Part shown: positions 45,003 through 54,055 of the stretch, one piece after another
How the letters are laid out: each line of letters starts with the position of its first letter
Numbering within the stretch: the first letter of the stretch is position 1
NCBI RefSeq assembly: GCF_000982955.1
Contig: NZ_KQ058814.1
Coordinates: 1-64,000, forward strand
Source: Micromonospora sp. HK10
GTDB lineage: Bacteria > Actinomycetota > Actinomycetes > Mycobacteriales > Micromonosporaceae
Length of the DNA stretch: 64,000 nt
Reading direction: 5' to 3'
Made by a program: the position numbers and the translations under genes
Notes under the pieces: model-generated
Seen by the model: only the letters and a program-made list of their open reading frames with translations
Databases searched by the model: none
What the model was told of the DNA's origin: nothing

Positions 45003-45068
45003 CCCGGCCACACGGTCCCGGTGGCCATCTGATCGGCCGTCGGAACCGGCTCCGGGACCGGCGGCGGG

Positions 45069-45344
45069 TCACAGGCGCAGCGTGCCGCCCTGCTCGTCGA
45101 CGTGGTCGGCGGACTCGTCGTCCAGCCAGACGCCACCGGTGGCCAGGTAGCGGAACCGGTACTCCCCCGGGCCGAGCCGGATGGTCACCGTCCGGGTGCC
45201 GTCCCGGCGGCCGATGAGCTCGTGCCGGCCGGGCTCCCAGCCGTTGAAGCAGCCGACCACGCTCACGGTGCCGGGCGGGGCGTCCCGGGGCAGGCAGAAG
45301 GTGACCCGGGTCTGGGTGCCGAACAGCTTGTTGCGCTTGATCAC
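45069..45344 (-). CDS. Isoamylase early-set (CBM48-like) protein
   Basis: 91 residues forming one glycogen-binding-like beta domain: TRVTFCLPRDAPPGTVSVVG, then CFNGWEPGRHEL and YRFRYLATGGVWLDDESADH. Such stand-alone proteins are common in actinobacteria; their role is unknown, perhaps binding alpha-glucans. GTG start with GGAGGA upstream. Confidence 0.83.
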   Translation of the reverse strand: MIKRNKLFGTQTRVTFCLPRDAPPGTVSVVGCFNGWEPGRHELIGRRDGTRTVTIRLGPGEYRFRYLATGGVWLDDESADHVDEQGGTLRL

Positions 45345-45500
45345 GGGGTCCTCCGGGTGTTTCGCGCCGTCACCGGGCCTAACGCGCGACACGCCGGGGG
45401 CGACGCGCCGTCGAGCCGGACCAGGTTCGCCGGTTCCGGTTGCCGGCGGGTGTCCGGTGCCGGACGCTGTGATGACGGGTCCGTTTTCGGGGGGTTTCAG

Positions 45501-45761
45501 ATGGCAACGTGCGAGGTCTGCGGCAACGACTACTGGATGGCGTTCGAGGTGCGTACGGTGAACGGCGCCACGCACACCTTCGACTCCTTCGAGTGCGCCA
45601 TCCACCGGATGGCACCCATCTGCGAGCACTGCCAGATCAAGATCGTCGGCCATGGTGTCGAAGTTTCCGGCCGGTTCTTCTGCTCGGCCCACTGCGCCCG
45701 CGCGGTCGAGGGCGAGCAGGGCGCCGAGATCCGCGACGCGGTGGGCGCCCGCCCCGCCTGA
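45501..45761 (+). CDS. Small Cys-rich zinc/metallothionein-like protein
   Basis: 86 residues with CEVCGNDY near the N-terminus, CAIHRMAPICEHCQ in the middle and CSAHCAR near the C-terminus: nine Cys/His ligands typical of a bacterial metallothionein-like or double zinc-ribbon protein. Function probably metal storage or structural; no enzyme motif. ATG preceded by GGGGGG. It is followed by the gene-poor interval with repeats and a palindrome. Confidence 0.75.
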   Translation: MATCEVCGNDYWMAFEVRTVNGATHTFDSFECAIHRMAPICEHCQIKIVGHGVEVSGRFFCSAHCARAVEGEQGAEIRDAVGARPA

Positions 45762-45818
45762 CCCACCCCGCCACACGGGCCGGCGCGTGCCTTCCCAGAT
45801 GACCGCGCCTCGCCCCGG

Positions 45819-46058
45819 TCATCGGGCCGGCAACTGCGCCATGGTGATGCCCTTGTCCACCACCAGCAGCCCGGCGGCACAACCGGACCTCGCCCCCCGT
45901 CGGCAGGGACTGCACCTCGGCCGCGGCCCGCCAGCCAGCCGCCCACGCCGTGCTGACCTGGGGCGACCGCGGCCCGCCAGCCTGCCGTCCACGCCGTGCT
46001 GACCTGGGGCGACCGCGGGACGGGCGCACCCGCCGACGTCCTCCGATCTAGCGGGCAC
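45819..46058 (-). CDS. Possible small protein downstream of palindrome copy 2
   Basis: GTG at 46058, 12 nt from the 44-bp palindrome and next to AGAGGGG, opens 79 codons. The middle is Arg/Gly/Pro-rich and lies in a 46-bp direct repeat, but the C-terminus (LLVVDKGITMAQLPAR) looks like real protein. It may be a decayed or fast-evolving gene. No family recognised; low confidence. Confidence 0.25.
   Translation of the reverse strand: MPARSEDVGGCARPAVAPGQHGVDGRLAGRGRPRSARRGRLAGGPRPRCSPCRRGARSGCAAGLLVVDKGITMAQLPAR
45921..46012. repeat. 46-bp direct repeat, two copies
   Basis: Units 45921-45966 and 45967-46012 differ at only about three positions, and a third begins at 46013. Adjacent to the palindrome and inside a weak leftward ORF. 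Confidence 0.75.
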
Positions 46059-46070
46059 CCCTCTTGAGAG

Positions 46071-46112
46071 CGATATGCCTCTGAGGCATAAAGATGCCCC
46101 AGAGGCATATCG
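46071..46112. repeat. 44-bp double palindrome, copy 2
   Basis: CGATATGCCTCTGAGGCATA and ATGCCCCAGAGGCATATCG halves mirror the element at 28057, with the same internal spacing. It lies 12 nt before a possible leftward GTG start and about 245 bp upstream of the TlpA-like gene. Confidence 0.75.
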
Positions 46113-46345
46113 GCTTTCAGCTGGGGGCCCTTCCGGGCCGAGACCGGCAGACGTCGATGCCGGACACCGCCGGCTCCAGCGCCGGGCCACCGGCCTACGG
46201 GCCGCCGCCCCACCCGGCCACCGACCTCCCTGCCCGCCGGCCCACCGATCTCCCGGAGGGGCAACCTCGGGACCGGCGCGCGGTCCTGGCGCGGGACGAG
46301 CCTGTCGTAAGCGGGCGGTAAGGGTCGGTGGGGCGCGGGTCTGGC
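46113..46345. other. Intergenic stretch before the TlpA-like gene
   Basis: GC-rich sequence with several short palindromic blocks and ccgggcc motifs; no gene seen. It ends at the leaderless -10 box of the TlpA-like gene. Confidence 0.35.
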
Positions 46346-46351
46346 TAGCAT
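46346..46351 (+). promoter_or_regulatory. Leaderless -10 box (TAGCAT)
   Basis: TAGCAT ends 6 nt before the ATG at 46358; no ribosome binding site. Confidence 0.65.
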
Positions 46352-46357
46352 CCGTGC

Positions 46358-47002
46358 ATGCCCGCAGTCAGATCGGCACAGCTGCCGCTCACCCTGACCG
46401 TCACCCTCGCCCTCGCCCTCGCCGGCTGCGCGGACAGCGGCGGCACGAACGACGCCGCCCCGACGTCGGGCGGGCCGGCCGCCGCCGCGCCGACCGGCCT
46501 CGCCGGCACGAGCGGCGCCACCGGCACGAACGGCGCCACGGGCGCGACCGGTCCCACCGCGACCGGCCCGGCCGGCAGCACCGGCAACGCCACGCCGGTT
46601 CCCGCCACGCTCGACTTCACCGCCCGTACCGTCGACGGCGGGTCGTTCGCCGGGCGCGAACTGGCCGGCCGGCCGGCCGTGCTCTGGTTCTGGGCGGCCT
46701 GGTGCAGCCGGTGCCGGGGGGTCGCCGACGACGTCGCCGCGGTGCGACGGGACCACGCCGACCGGGTCAACCTGGTCGGTGTGGCCGGGCTGGGCAGCGG
46801 TGCGGACGCCATGCGGCGCTTCGCCCGGGACACCGGCATCACCGCGTTCCCCAACCTGGCCGACGACGAGGGCACGCTGTGGCGGCGGTTCGGCGTCACC
46901 AGCCAGGAGTGGTACGTGCTGCTCGACTCCACCGGCACGGTGGTGCACTCCGGGGCCCTGTCCCAGGCGGAGCTGCGCCGCCGGGTCGCTGAGCTGGCCT
47001 GA
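46358..47002 (+). CDS. TlpA-like thioredoxin-fold lipoprotein
   Basis: 214 residues. Signal peptide with lipobox LAGC (Cys 24), then a collagen-like Gly/Ala/Thr spacer (about 25-82) and a thioredoxin-like domain with active site WCSRC (about 112). It acts outside the membrane as a thiol reductase or exchange protein. The coupled CcdA-like membrane protein begins 2 nt after its stop, so the pair forms an electron path from cytoplasmic thioredoxin to the cell surface. Cargo could be disulfide proteins or cytochrome c assembly. Confidence 0.87.
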   Translation: MPAVRSAQLPLTLTVTLALALAGCADSGGTNDAAPTSGGPAAAAPTGLAGTSGATGTNGATGATGPTATGPAGSTGNATPVPATLDFTARTVDGGSFAGRELAGRPAVLWFWAAWCSRCRGVADDVAAVRRDHADRVNLVGVAGLGSGADAMRRFARDTGITAFPNLADDEGTLWRRFGVTSQEWYVLLDSTGTVVHSGALSQAELRRRVAELA

Positions 47003-47003
47003 C

Positions 47004-47984
47004 ATGGTCGACGCACCGTACGGGCTGGCACTCGCCGCCGGCCTGCTCGCCGCGGTGAACCCCTGCGGGTTCGCGCTGCTGCCCGCGTACCTGTCGGTGC
47101 TGGTGCTCGGCGAGGACCGGGCGGCCGACCGCGGGTCGCTCGCGCCGGTGCGCCGGGCGTTGGCCCTGACCGGCGCGATGACCCTCGGCTTCGTGGCGGT
47201 CTTCGGCGGGTTCGGGCTGCTCGCCGGGCCGGTGGCGGACGCGGTGGCGCGCCGGCTGCCGTGGGTGTCGGTGCTGATCGGCGTGGCGCTGGTGCTGGCC
47301 GGCGGCTGGCTGCTCGCCGGCCGGCAGTTGCCGACGGTCACGCCGCGCCCGGCGACCGGCCCGGCGGTCCAGGCGCGGTTCGGGTCGATGGTGCTCTTCG
47401 GCGTGGCGTACGCGGTGGCCTCGCTCGGCTGCACGATCGGGCCGTTCCTCGCCGTGGTGGTGGCCGGCTTCCGCGCCGGCAGCCCGGCCGCCGGCGCCGG
47501 CCTGTTCGTCGCGTACGCCCTCGGCATGGGGCTGGCGGTGGGTGCCGCGGCCCTCGTGGTGGCGCTGGCCCGGGAGTCCCTGATCCGGCGCACCAGACGG
47601 GCGGCACCGGTGCTCGGCCGGCTGGCCGGCCTGCTGCTGATGGTCACCGGCGGCTACGTGGCCTGGTACGGCTGGTACGAGGTCCGGCTCTTCGCCGGCC
47701 GGGACGCCGACGACCCGGTGGTCGCCGCGGCCGGCCGGGTGCAGGGCGCGCTGAGCGACCGGTTGGCGGAGTGGGGCGCGTGGCCGGTCGCGGCCACGGT
47801 CGCCGTGCTGGTCGCGGTCCCCGCCGTGGTCACGCTGCTCCGCCGGCACCACACCGCCGCCTCCACCAGCACCGCGCCCACCAGCACCGCACCCACCACC
47901 GCCGCCGCCCCCACCAGCACCGCGCCCACCACCGCCGGCGCCACCACCAGCACCGCCCGCGGTGCGGGGACGGAGCCGACCTAA
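47004..47984 (+). CDS. CcdA/DsbD-like thiol-redox membrane protein
   Basis: 326 residues. The first helix segment carries NPCGFALLPAYLSVL with the redox Cys (about 20), and SLGCTIGPFLAVVVAG holds the second (about 140); six membrane helices in all, the CcdA pattern. The C-terminal 40 residues are a Thr/Ala/Pro repeat (TSTAPTT). It passes electrons to the TlpA-like lipoprotein. The TAA stop is also the first half of the next gene's -10 box. Confidence 0.87.
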   Translation: MVDAPYGLALAAGLLAAVNPCGFALLPAYLSVLVLGEDRAADRGSLAPVRRALALTGAMTLGFVAVFGGFGLLAGPVADAVARRLPWVSVLIGVALVLAGGWLLAGRQLPTVTPRPATGPAVQARFGSMVLFGVAYAVASLGCTIGPFLAVVVAGFRAGSPAAGAGLFVAYALGMGLAVGAAALVVALARESLIRRTRRAAPVLGRLAGLLLMVTGGYVAWYGWYEVRLFAGRDADDPVVAAAGRVQGALSDRLAEWGAWPVAATVAVLVAVPAVVTLLRRHHTAASTSTAPTSTAPTTAAAPTSTAPTTAGATTSTARGAGTEPT

Positions 47985-47987
47985 CAT
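47982..47987 (+). promoter_or_regulatory. Leaderless -10 box (TAACAT) containing the upstream stop codon
   Basis: TAACAT ends 6 nt before the ATG at 47994. Its first three bases are the stop codon of the CcdA-like gene. Confidence 0.65.
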
Positions 47988-47993
47988 CGCGGG

Positions 47994-48431
47994 ATGCCCG
48001 TCGAGTCACACCTGGCCAGCTTCGCCGAGCTGGACGCCCGCACCTTCCACGACCTGCTCCGGCTGCGCATCGACGTCTTCGTCGTCGAGCAGGCGTGCCC
48101 GTACCCCGAGCTGGACGGCCGGGACGTCGAACCCGGCACCCGGCACCTGTGGCTGACCCGGGACGGGGCGGTGGTGGCGTACCTGCGGATCCTGGCCGAC
48201 CCGGGCGGAGTGGCCCGGATCGGCCGGGTGGTGGTCGCCCCGGCGGCCCGCGGCGGCGGCCTGGCCGGCCGGCTGATGACCGAGGCCCTCGCGCTGGTCG
48301 GCGACCGGCCGTGCGTGCTGGAGGCGCAGTCCCACCTGGTCGACTTCTACGCCGGCCACGGCTTCACGGCCAGCGGCCCGGGCTACGTCGAGGACGGCAT
48401 CCCGCACACCCCGATGCGCCGGGACGGGTGA
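47994..48431 (+). CDS. ElaA-type GNAT acetyltransferase
   Basis: 145 residues. RIDVFVVEQACPYPELDGRD (about residues 24-43) and VLEAQSHLVDFYAGHGF (about 107-123) are characteristic of ElaA. The acetyl-CoA loop AARGGGLAGRLM is present. Substrate unknown. Leaderless; followed by an 8-bp tandem repeat. Confidence 0.85.
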   Translation: MPVESHLASFAELDARTFHDLLRLRIDVFVVEQACPYPELDGRDVEPGTRHLWLTRDGAVVAYLRILADPGGVARIGRVVVAPAARGGGLAGRLMTEALALVGDRPCVLEAQSHLVDFYAGHGFTASGPGYVEDGIPHTPMRRDG

Positions 48432-48442
48432 CCGCCTGCCCG

Positions 48443-48506
48443 CCGGGCCACCGGGCCACCGGGCCACCGGGCCACCGGGCCACCGGGCCACCGGGCCGCC
48501 GGGCCG
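48443..48506. repeat. Tandem repeat, 8-bp unit, 8 copies
   Basis: Six perfect CCGGGCCA units and two CCGGGCCG units, between the elaA-type stop and the LPMO promoter. Length is likely unstable by slippage. Confidence 0.9.
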
Positions 48507-48515
48507 CCGCAGAGA

Positions 48516-48545
48516 TTGACGGATACCGCTTTCCTGTGGCACGGT
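48516..48545 (+). promoter_or_regulatory. Candidate LPMO promoter
   Basis: TTGACG (48516-48521), 18-nt spacer, CACGGT (48540-48545), predicting a leader of about 97 nt. The leader holds an inverted repeat CGGGAG-N6-CTCCCG (48585-48602), related to but not matching the CebR box. Confidence 0.45.
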
Positions 48546-48648
48546 GCCAGGGCGGAACCGCTACGGGAGCCAGCACACGCGGCACGGGAGGGGCAACTCC
48601 CGCTCCGTCCGGGCGTCGTTTGACCGACATCTCCACCCGGAGGCTCCG

Positions 48649-49758
48649 ATGTCCACTCCATACCGCCGCCGTGCGCTCGTCGCGGCGGCCCTCCTCAGCG
48701 TCGGCGCGGTCGTCGCGGCGCTGCTGAACCTCACCCTGGCCGGCCCGGCCTCCGCGCACGGGTCGGTGGTCGACCCGGCGTCGCGCAACTACAGCTGCTG
48801 GCAACGCTGGGGCAGCGACTTCCAGAACCCGGCGATGGCCACCCAGGACCCGATGTGCTGGCAGGCCTGGCAGGCCGACCCGAACGCCATGTGGAACTGG
48901 AACGGCCTGTTCCGCGAGGGCGTCGCCGGCAACCACCAGGCGGCCATCCCCGACGGGCAGCTGTGCAGCGGCGGACGCACCCAGTCCGGCCGCTACAACG
49001 CGCTCGACACGGTCGGCGCCTGGAAGACCACGTCGATCTCCAACAACTTCCGGATCAAGCTGTTCGACCAGGCCAGCCACGGCGCGGACTACATCCGGGT
49101 CTACGTGACCAAGCAGGGCTTCAACGCGCTGACCTCGCCGTTGCGCTGGAGCGACCTGGAACTGGTCGGCCAGATCGGCAACACCCCGGCCAGCCAGTGG
49201 ACCCAGGAGACGTCGGGCGTGTCGATCCAGGTGCCGGCGAACGCGCCGGGCCGCAGCGGACGGCACATCGTCTACACCATCTGGCAGGCCAGCCACCTGG
49301 ACCAGTCGTACTACCTGTGCAGCGACGTCGACTTCGGCGGCGGCTCCACCACCCCGCCGACCACGACGCCGCCGACCAGCACCCCGCCCACCAGCACCCC
49401 GCCCACCAGCACGCCGCCGACCAGCACCCCGCCGACCACGCCGAACCCGGCCGGGGGCTGCACGGCGACCTACAAGATCACCGGGCAGTGGGGCGGCGGA
49501 TTCCAGGCCGACGTGCAGGTGACCAACGGCGGCTCGCCGATCCGCGGCTGGTCGGTGAGCTGGACCTTCCCCAACGGCCAGCAGGTCACCTCGGCGTGGA
49601 ACGCCACGGTCAGCACCAGCGGGACGCTGGTGACCGCCCGCAACGCCGCCTACAACGGCAGCCTCGGCGCGGGCGCCAGCACCACATTCGGTTTCACCGG
49701 CTCGTGGAGCGGTAGCAACGCGGTGCCCGGCAACATTTCCTGCACGACGAGCGCCTGA
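48649..49758 (+). CDS. AA10 lytic polysaccharide monooxygenase with CBM2
   Basis: 369 residues. The signal peptide ends GPASA before His37, the copper-binding first residue of the mature enzyme ([15 protein letters not shown]); the second histidine of the brace is His96 ([17 protein letters not shown]). The AA10 domain ends near 225, followed by a [11 protein letters not shown] linker and a CBM2 ([20 protein letters not shown], then aromatic binding strands) up to the end. It is a secreted copper enzyme that oxidatively cuts crystalline cellulose or chitin. CBM2 points to cellulose or chitin binding. GGAGG precedes the ATG. Terminated by a strong hairpin. Confidence 0.95.
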   Translation: MSTPYRRRALVAAALLSVGAVVAALLNLTLAGPASAHGSVVDPASRNYSCWQRWGSDFQNPAMATQDPMCWQAWQADPNAMWNWNGLFREGVAGNHQAAIPDGQLCSGGRTQSGRYNALDTVGAWKTTSISNNFRIKLFDQASHGADYIRVYVTKQGFNALTSPLRWSDLELVGQIGNTPASQWTQETSGVSIQVPANAPGRSGRHIVYTIWQASHLDQSYYLCSDVDFGGGSTTPPTTTPPTSTPPTSTPPTSTPPTSTPPTTPNPAGGCTATYKITGQWGGGFQADVQVTNGGSPIRGWSVSWTFPNGQQVTSAWNATVSTSGTLVTARNAAYNGSLGAGASTTFGFTGSWSGSNAVPGNISCTTSA

Positions 49759-49764
49759 CCGCCG

Positions 49765-49810
49765 CCCGGCCGGGGTCGCCACCCCTCCGGGGGGTGCGAC
49801 CCCGGCCGGG
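49765..49810. terminator. Bidirectional terminator hairpin
   Basis: CCCGGCCGGGGTCGC (49765-49779) and GCGACCCCGGCCGGG (49796-49810) are perfect complements, with a further ACCCC/GGGGT pairing inside. It separates convergent LPMO and hemQ genes. No U-tract. Confidence 0.85.
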
Positions 49811-49839
49811 TCCGGCTGTCCCCGGCCGGCGGCGCCCGC

Positions 49840-50541
49840 TCAGACCAGGCAGGTGACGATGTCGGCGACGGACCGGCGGCGGCCGGTGTAGAACGGGATC
49901 TCCTCCCGGACGTGCCGGCGGGCCCGGGCGGCCCGCAGCTCACGCATCAGGTCGACGATCCGGTGCAGTTCGTCGGCCTCGAAGGCGAGCATCCACTCGT
50001 AGTCGCCAAGGGCGAACGAGGCCACCGTGTTGGCCCGCACGTCCGGGTAGCCGCGCGCCATCCGGCCGTGCTCGGCGAGCATCTCCCGCCGCTCGGCGTC
50101 CGGCAGCAGGTACCACTCGTAGGAGCGGACGAACGGGTAGACGCAGAGGTACGCCCGGGCCTCCTCGCCGGCCAGGAACGCCGGGATGTGGCTCTTGTTG
50201 AACTCGGCCGGCCGGTGCAGCGCCATCTGCGACCAGACCGGGGTCAGTGCCCGGCCCAGCGTGGTCCGGCGGAACCGCAGGTACGCGTCCTGCAGCGCGT
50301 CGCTGGAGGAGGAGTGCCACCAGATCATCAGGTCCGCGTCGGCGCGCAGCCCGGCCACGTCGTACGTGCCCCGGACCGTGACGTCCTTGCCGGCCAGCTC
50401 CTCGAAAAGCGACTCGACCTCGTCGACGACGTTCTCCCGCAGTGACGGCAGCGGGCTGGTGGCCCGGTACACCGACCACATGGTGTAGCGGATGCTGTCG
50501 TTGAGCTCCCGCAACCGGGCCGCGTTGGTCTGCTCGGTCAT
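49840..50541 (-). CDS. hemQ: Coproheme decarboxylase HemQ
   Basis: 233 residues of the chlorite-dismutase family. [42 protein letters not shown]-like segment with [10 protein letters not shown] and [12 protein letters not shown] match actinobacterial HemQ/ChdC, which converts coproheme to heme b using peroxide. It is the last gene of a hemE-hemG-hemQ operon, indicating the coproporphyrin-dependent route. ATG overlaps the hemG stop (ATGA). Confidence 0.92.
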   Translation of the reverse strand: MTEQTNAARLRELNDSIRYTMWSVYRATSPLPSLRENVVDEVESLFEELAGKDVTVRGTYDVAGLRADADLMIWWHSSSSDALQDAYLRFRRTTLGRALTPVWSQMALHRPAEFNKSHIPAFLAGEEARAYLCVYPFVRSYEWYLLPDAERREMLAEHGRMARGYPDVRANTVASFALGDYEWMLAFEADELHRIVDLMRELRAARARRHVREEIPFYTGRRRSVADIVTCLV

Positions 50542-51983
50542 GCTGCCGATCCTCCCAGTGCTGTGATGATCTCTTCGGCCGCGGTCTCGCCGGAGCGGAC
50601 GCAGACCGGGATGCCGACCCCGTCGTAGCCGGCGCCGGCCAGCGCCAGCGTCGGGTGGGCGGCACGCAGCTCCGCCCGGGCCGTCGCGACCCGGCCGAGG
50701 TGGCCGGGCGGGTACTGCGGCAGCGCCCCGCCCCAGCGCTGCACGTGCCGGTCCACCGGGGCGGGCAGCGGGGTGCCGAGCGCCTTTGACAGCTCCCGGT
50801 GCACGGTGGCGACCAGGTCATCGTCGGTGAGCTGGAGCGCGGTCTCGTCGCCGTACCGGCCGACCGAGGCGCGGACCAGGGCCAGCCCGTCCGGGCGGCG
50901 CAGGTGCCCCCACTTGGTGGTGAAGAAGGTGGCTGCCTTGATCAGCAGGCCCTCGGTGGCCGGCACCAGGAAGCCGGAGAGCGCCGGCAGCTCCGGCTCC
51001 GGCAGGGCCAGGGTGACCAGCGCGACGCTGGCGTAGTCGAGCCCGCCGACGGCCGCGGCCGCCGCGGGCACGGCGTCGGCGAGCAGCCGGGCCGCCGGGC
51101 GGGCCGGCACCGCGAGCAGCACCGCGTCGGCCTCGACCGTCGACGGCTCCACCCCGGGGCGCGGCGGCGCGGAGCCGTCGGGCAACCGGGTGGGTCCGAC
51201 GGTGAGCCGCCACCCGGTCGGGGTGCGGCGCAGCTCGCGGACCGCGGCGTTCCGGCGGATCGTCGCCCCGCTCTGCGTCGCCGCCGCCTCGACCAGGGTG
51301 CTCAGCCCGCCGGCCAGGGTGCCGAAGACCGGGGCGCCGGGTACCCGGGGCGCGGCGGCCTGCGCGGCGCGGACCGCCCCGACCAGAGTGTGCTCCACCC
51401 GGGCCGCCCGGGCCAGGGCCGGCATCGTGGTGACCAGGGACAGGTCGTCGGCCCGGCCGGCGTAGACCCCGCCGAGCATCGGGTCGACCAGCCGGTCCAC
51501 CACCTGGTCGCCGAGGCGGGCGCGGACCAGCGCCCCGACCGCGACGTCGTCGTGCGGGCCGAGCAGCGGCCGGCCCTCGTCGCGGTCGGCCGCCGCGGCC
51601 GGCCGCGCCACCGCGGCCACCTTCGCCAGATCCCCGGGTACGCCCACCAGGGTGCCGCCGGGGACCGGGCGCAGCCCGCCGTCGATCACCAGGGCGGCCT
51701 GCCCGACGGTGGGGTGCACGATCCGGTCGGCCAGGCCCAGCCGGCGGACCAGGGCCACCGCCCCGGACTCCGCGCCCGCCGGGTCCCGCAGCAGGAACGA
51801 CTCGGCGCCGAACTCGACCGGGCCGCCGGCCAGCTCGCCGGTGCGCAGCTTGCCGCCGAGGCGGCCGGACTGCTCGTACACGGTGATCTCGGTGCCGGCG
51901 GGGGCCCGGTCGCGCAACCGGACGGCGGCGGCCAGCCCGGTGATGCCCCCACCGATGATCGCCACCCGCCACGGTCGCGCCAT
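50538..51983 (-). CDS. hemG: Coproporphyrinogen/protoporphyrinogen III oxidase
   Basis: 481 residues. N-terminal FAD motif [19 protein letters not shown], then [17 protein letters not shown]-terminal FAD contact [18 protein letters not shown]. In actinobacteria this HemY/CgoX enzyme oxidises coproporphyrinogen III. Follows hemE by 2 nt and overlaps hemQ. AAGGAG precedes the ATG. Confidence 0.92.
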   Translation of the reverse strand: MARPWRVAIIGGGITGLAAAVRLRDRAPAGTEITVYEQSGRLGGKLRTGELAGGPVEFGAESFLLRDPAGAESGAVALVRRLGLADRIVHPTVGQAALVIDGGLRPVPGGTLVGVPGDLAKVAAVARPAAAADRDEGRPLLGPHDDVAVGALVRARLGDQVVDRLVDPMLGGVYAGRADDLSLVTTMPALARAARVEHTLVGAVRAAQAAAPRVPGAPVFGTLAGGLSTLVEAAATQSGATIRRNAAVRELRRTPTGWRLTVGPTRLPDGSAPPRPGVEPSTVEADAVLLAVPARPAARLLADAVPAAAAAVGGLDYASVALVTLALPEPELPALSGFLVPATEGLLIKAATFFTTKWGHLRRPDGLALVRASVGRYGDETALQLTDDDLVATVHRELSKALGTPLPAPVDRHVQRWGGALPQYPPGHLGRVATARAELRAAHPTLALAGAGYDGVGIPVCVRSGETAAEEIITALGGSAA

Positions 51984-51985
51984 GA

Positions 51986-53128
51986 TCAGCTCCTTGCCTC
52001 CGGTGGCCGGGCGCTGAGCTCGTGCACCAGCGCGACCACCCGGGTCAGCACCTCGGGGTCGGTCTCCGGCAGCACGCCGTGACCCAGGTTGAACACGTGC
52101 CCGGGGGCGGCCCGACCCTGCTCCAGGATCCGGCGCACCTCGACCTCCACCACCGGCCAGGGGGCGAGCAGCACGCACGGGTCGAGGTTGCCCTGCACGG
52201 CCTTCTCCGCACCGATCCGGCCGGTGGCGACGTCCAGCGGCGTACGCCAGTCCACGCCGACCACGTCGGCGCCGGCCTCGCCCATCGCGCCGAGCAGCTC
52301 GCCGGTGCCCACCCCGAAGTGGATCCGCGGCACGGCCGGCCCGGCGGGTCCGTCGCCCGGTCGCGGCCCCGCCCCGTCGGCGTCGGCGAGGCCGGCCAGC
52401 ACGTACGCCGAGTGCGGCAGCACGTAGCGGCGGTAGTCGGCCTCGGAGAGCGCGCCGGCCCACGAGTCGAAGAGCTGCACCGCGGAGACCCCGGCCTCGA
52501 TCTGCACCCGGAGGAACGCCAACGTCACCTCGGCGAGCCGGCCGCAGAGCGCGTGCCACAGCTCCGGGTCGCCGTACATGAGCGCCTTGGTCTTCGCGTG
52601 GGTCCGCGACGGCCCGCCCTCGACCAGGTAGCTGGCCAGGGTGAACGGGGCGCCCGCGAAGCCGATCAGCGGGGTGTCGCCCAGCTCGGCCACGAGCAGC
52701 CGGACCGCCTCGTCCACGTAGGACACGTCGTCCCGGGTGATCGGGCGGATCCGCGCCACGTCGGCCTCGGTACGCACCGGCTCGGCCACCACCGGCCCGG
52801 TGCCGGCCACGATGTCCAGGTCGATGCCGGCGGCGGCCACCGGCACCACGATGTCGCTGAACAGGATGGCCGCGTCCACCCCGTGCCGGCGGACCGGCTG
52901 GAGAGTGATCTCGGTGACCAGCTCGGGGCGGCGGCACGACTCCAACATCGGCACGTTCGCCCGGATCTCCCGGTATTCCGGCAGCGACCGGCCGGCCTGG
53001 CGCATGAACCAGACCGGGGTGTGCGGGCCCGGTTCGCGCCGGCAGGCGCGCAGGAAGGGCGAGTCGGCCGGCCCGCCGCGGCGGGTTGCTCCGTCTCGGG
53101 CGGCAATGCCCGTGGTCTCGGTGGTCAT
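51986..53128 (-). CDS. hemE: Uroporphyrinogen decarboxylase
   Basis: 380 residues. Active-site features [16 protein letters not shown] (about 40-55), [16 protein letters not shown] (about 150), FDSWAGALS (about 225) and [10 protein letters not shown] are intact. Converts uroporphyrinogen III to coproporphyrinogen III. First gene of the heme operon. The [11 protein letters not shown] loop is a small Gly/Pro insertion. A weak leaderless-type box (cacgat) precedes the ATG at 53128. Confidence 0.94.
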   Translation of the reverse strand: MTTETTGIAARDGATRRGGPADSPFLRACRREPGPHTPVWFMRQAGRSLPEYREIRANVPMLESCRRPELVTEITLQPVRRHGVDAAILFSDIVVPVAAAGIDLDIVAGTGPVVAEPVRTEADVARIRPITRDDVSYVDEAVRLLVAELGDTPLIGFAGAPFTLASYLVEGGPSRTHAKTKALMYGDPELWHALCGRLAEVTLAFLRVQIEAGVSAVQLFDSWAGALSEADYRRYVLPHSAYVLAGLADADGAGPRPGDGPAGPAVPRIHFGVGTGELLGAMGEAGADVVGVDWRTPLDVATGRIGAEKAVQGNLDPCVLLAPWPVVEVEVRRILEQGRAAPGHVFNLGHGVLPETDPEVLTRVVALVHELSARPPEARS

Positions 53129-53308
53129 CGCGGCAATCGTGCCACGCGCCGGACCGGCGCCCGGCGCCACCATCGGCTTTTGTGACGTGAACGCAGGGGC
53201 GAACCGGCACCGCCGCCGGTACCGGGGCCCCCGCCCGCCCTCGCCCGCTCCCCGATGATCGAGACGAGCGCCCGGCGTGCCGTCCCGCCGAGCGGGTGGG
53301 CGGCGGCA

Positions 53309-53314
53309 TAGGCT
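53309..53314 (+). promoter_or_regulatory. Leaderless -10 box (TAGGCT)
   Basis: TAGGCT ends 6 nt before the ATG at 53321; no ribosome binding site. Confidence 0.65.
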
Positions 53315-53320
53315 GCCGGC

Positions 53321-53893
53321 ATGGCCCCCCCGATCGCGCTTCCGGAAACGTTCGCCCGCGCGGTCGCGGGGTTGCGATCGGTGACCTGCCGCCCGGAGAT
53401 CGTGCTGGAGGAGGTCGGCGCCCCGCAGCGCCTGGCCCCGTACGCGTTCGCGCTCTCCGCCGCGGTGCTGCGGGACGGCGACGAGGTGGCCACCGGCCGG
53501 CTGATCCTGCTGCACGACCCGGCCGGCCACGAGGCGTGGCAGGGCACCCTGCGGCTGGTCACCTACGTGACCGCCGAGCTGGAGGTGGACCTGGCCAGCG
53601 ACCCGCTGCTGCCCGGGGTCGGCTGGACCTGGCTGACCGATGCGCTGGACGCGCAGGACGCCCGGCACCGGGCGATCGGCGGCACGGTCACCCAGACCCT
53701 CTCCACCCGGTTCGGCGAGCTGGCCGGCCCGCCCGCCGCCGGGGACATCGAGATCCGCGCGTCCTGGACGCCGCTCGGCGTCGACCTGGCCCCGCACCTG
53801 CTCGGCTGGTGCACCCTGCTGGCCTCGACCGCGGGGCTGCCGCCACCCGGCGTGACCGCCCTGCCGACCCGCCGCCCCGCCGGCGCCGCCTAG
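53321..53893 (+). CDS. DUF3000 domain protein
   Basis: 190 residues matching the actinobacterial DUF3000 family ([56 protein letters not shown]). Function unknown; the family is often beside hemE and rnd, as here. Leaderless start. Confidence 0.85.
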   Translation: MAPPIALPETFARAVAGLRSVTCRPEIVLEEVGAPQRLAPYAFALSAAVLRDGDEVATGRLILLHDPAGHEAWQGTLRLVTYVTAELEVDLASDPLLPGVGWTWLTDALDAQDARHRAIGGTVTQTLSTRFGELAGPPAAGDIEIRASWTPLGVDLAPHLLGWCTLLASTAGLPPPGVTALPTRRPAGAA

Positions 53894-53905
53894 CCCACCG
53901 GCGCT

Positions 53906-53977
53906 GCCCAGCCCGTCGGCGCCGCCCAGCCCGTCGGCGCCGCCCAGCCCGTCGGCGCCGCCCAGCCCGTCGGCGCT
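53906..53977. repeat. Tandem repeat, 18-bp unit, 4 copies
   Basis: Four nearly identical GCCCAGCCCGTCGGCGCC units with degenerate flanking copies, beginning just after the DUF3000 stop codon. Confidence 0.85.
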
Positions 53978-54055
53978 GCCCAGACCACCCGCACCGGCCA
54001 GCCCGCCGGCACGGCACGGGCCGCCCCGGCTGCCCGGAGCGGCCCGCCCAACCGG

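Noticed and set aside
45014..45059. Hairpin GGTCCCGG/CCGGGACC between convergent genes
   Set aside because: The 30-nt loop makes it weak compared with the clear terminators elsewhere in the window.
48575..48605. CebR operator in the LPMO leader
   Set aside because: CGGGAG and CTCCCG arms are 6 nt apart, whereas the CebR box has GGGAGC directly joined to GCTCCC. Different geometry.
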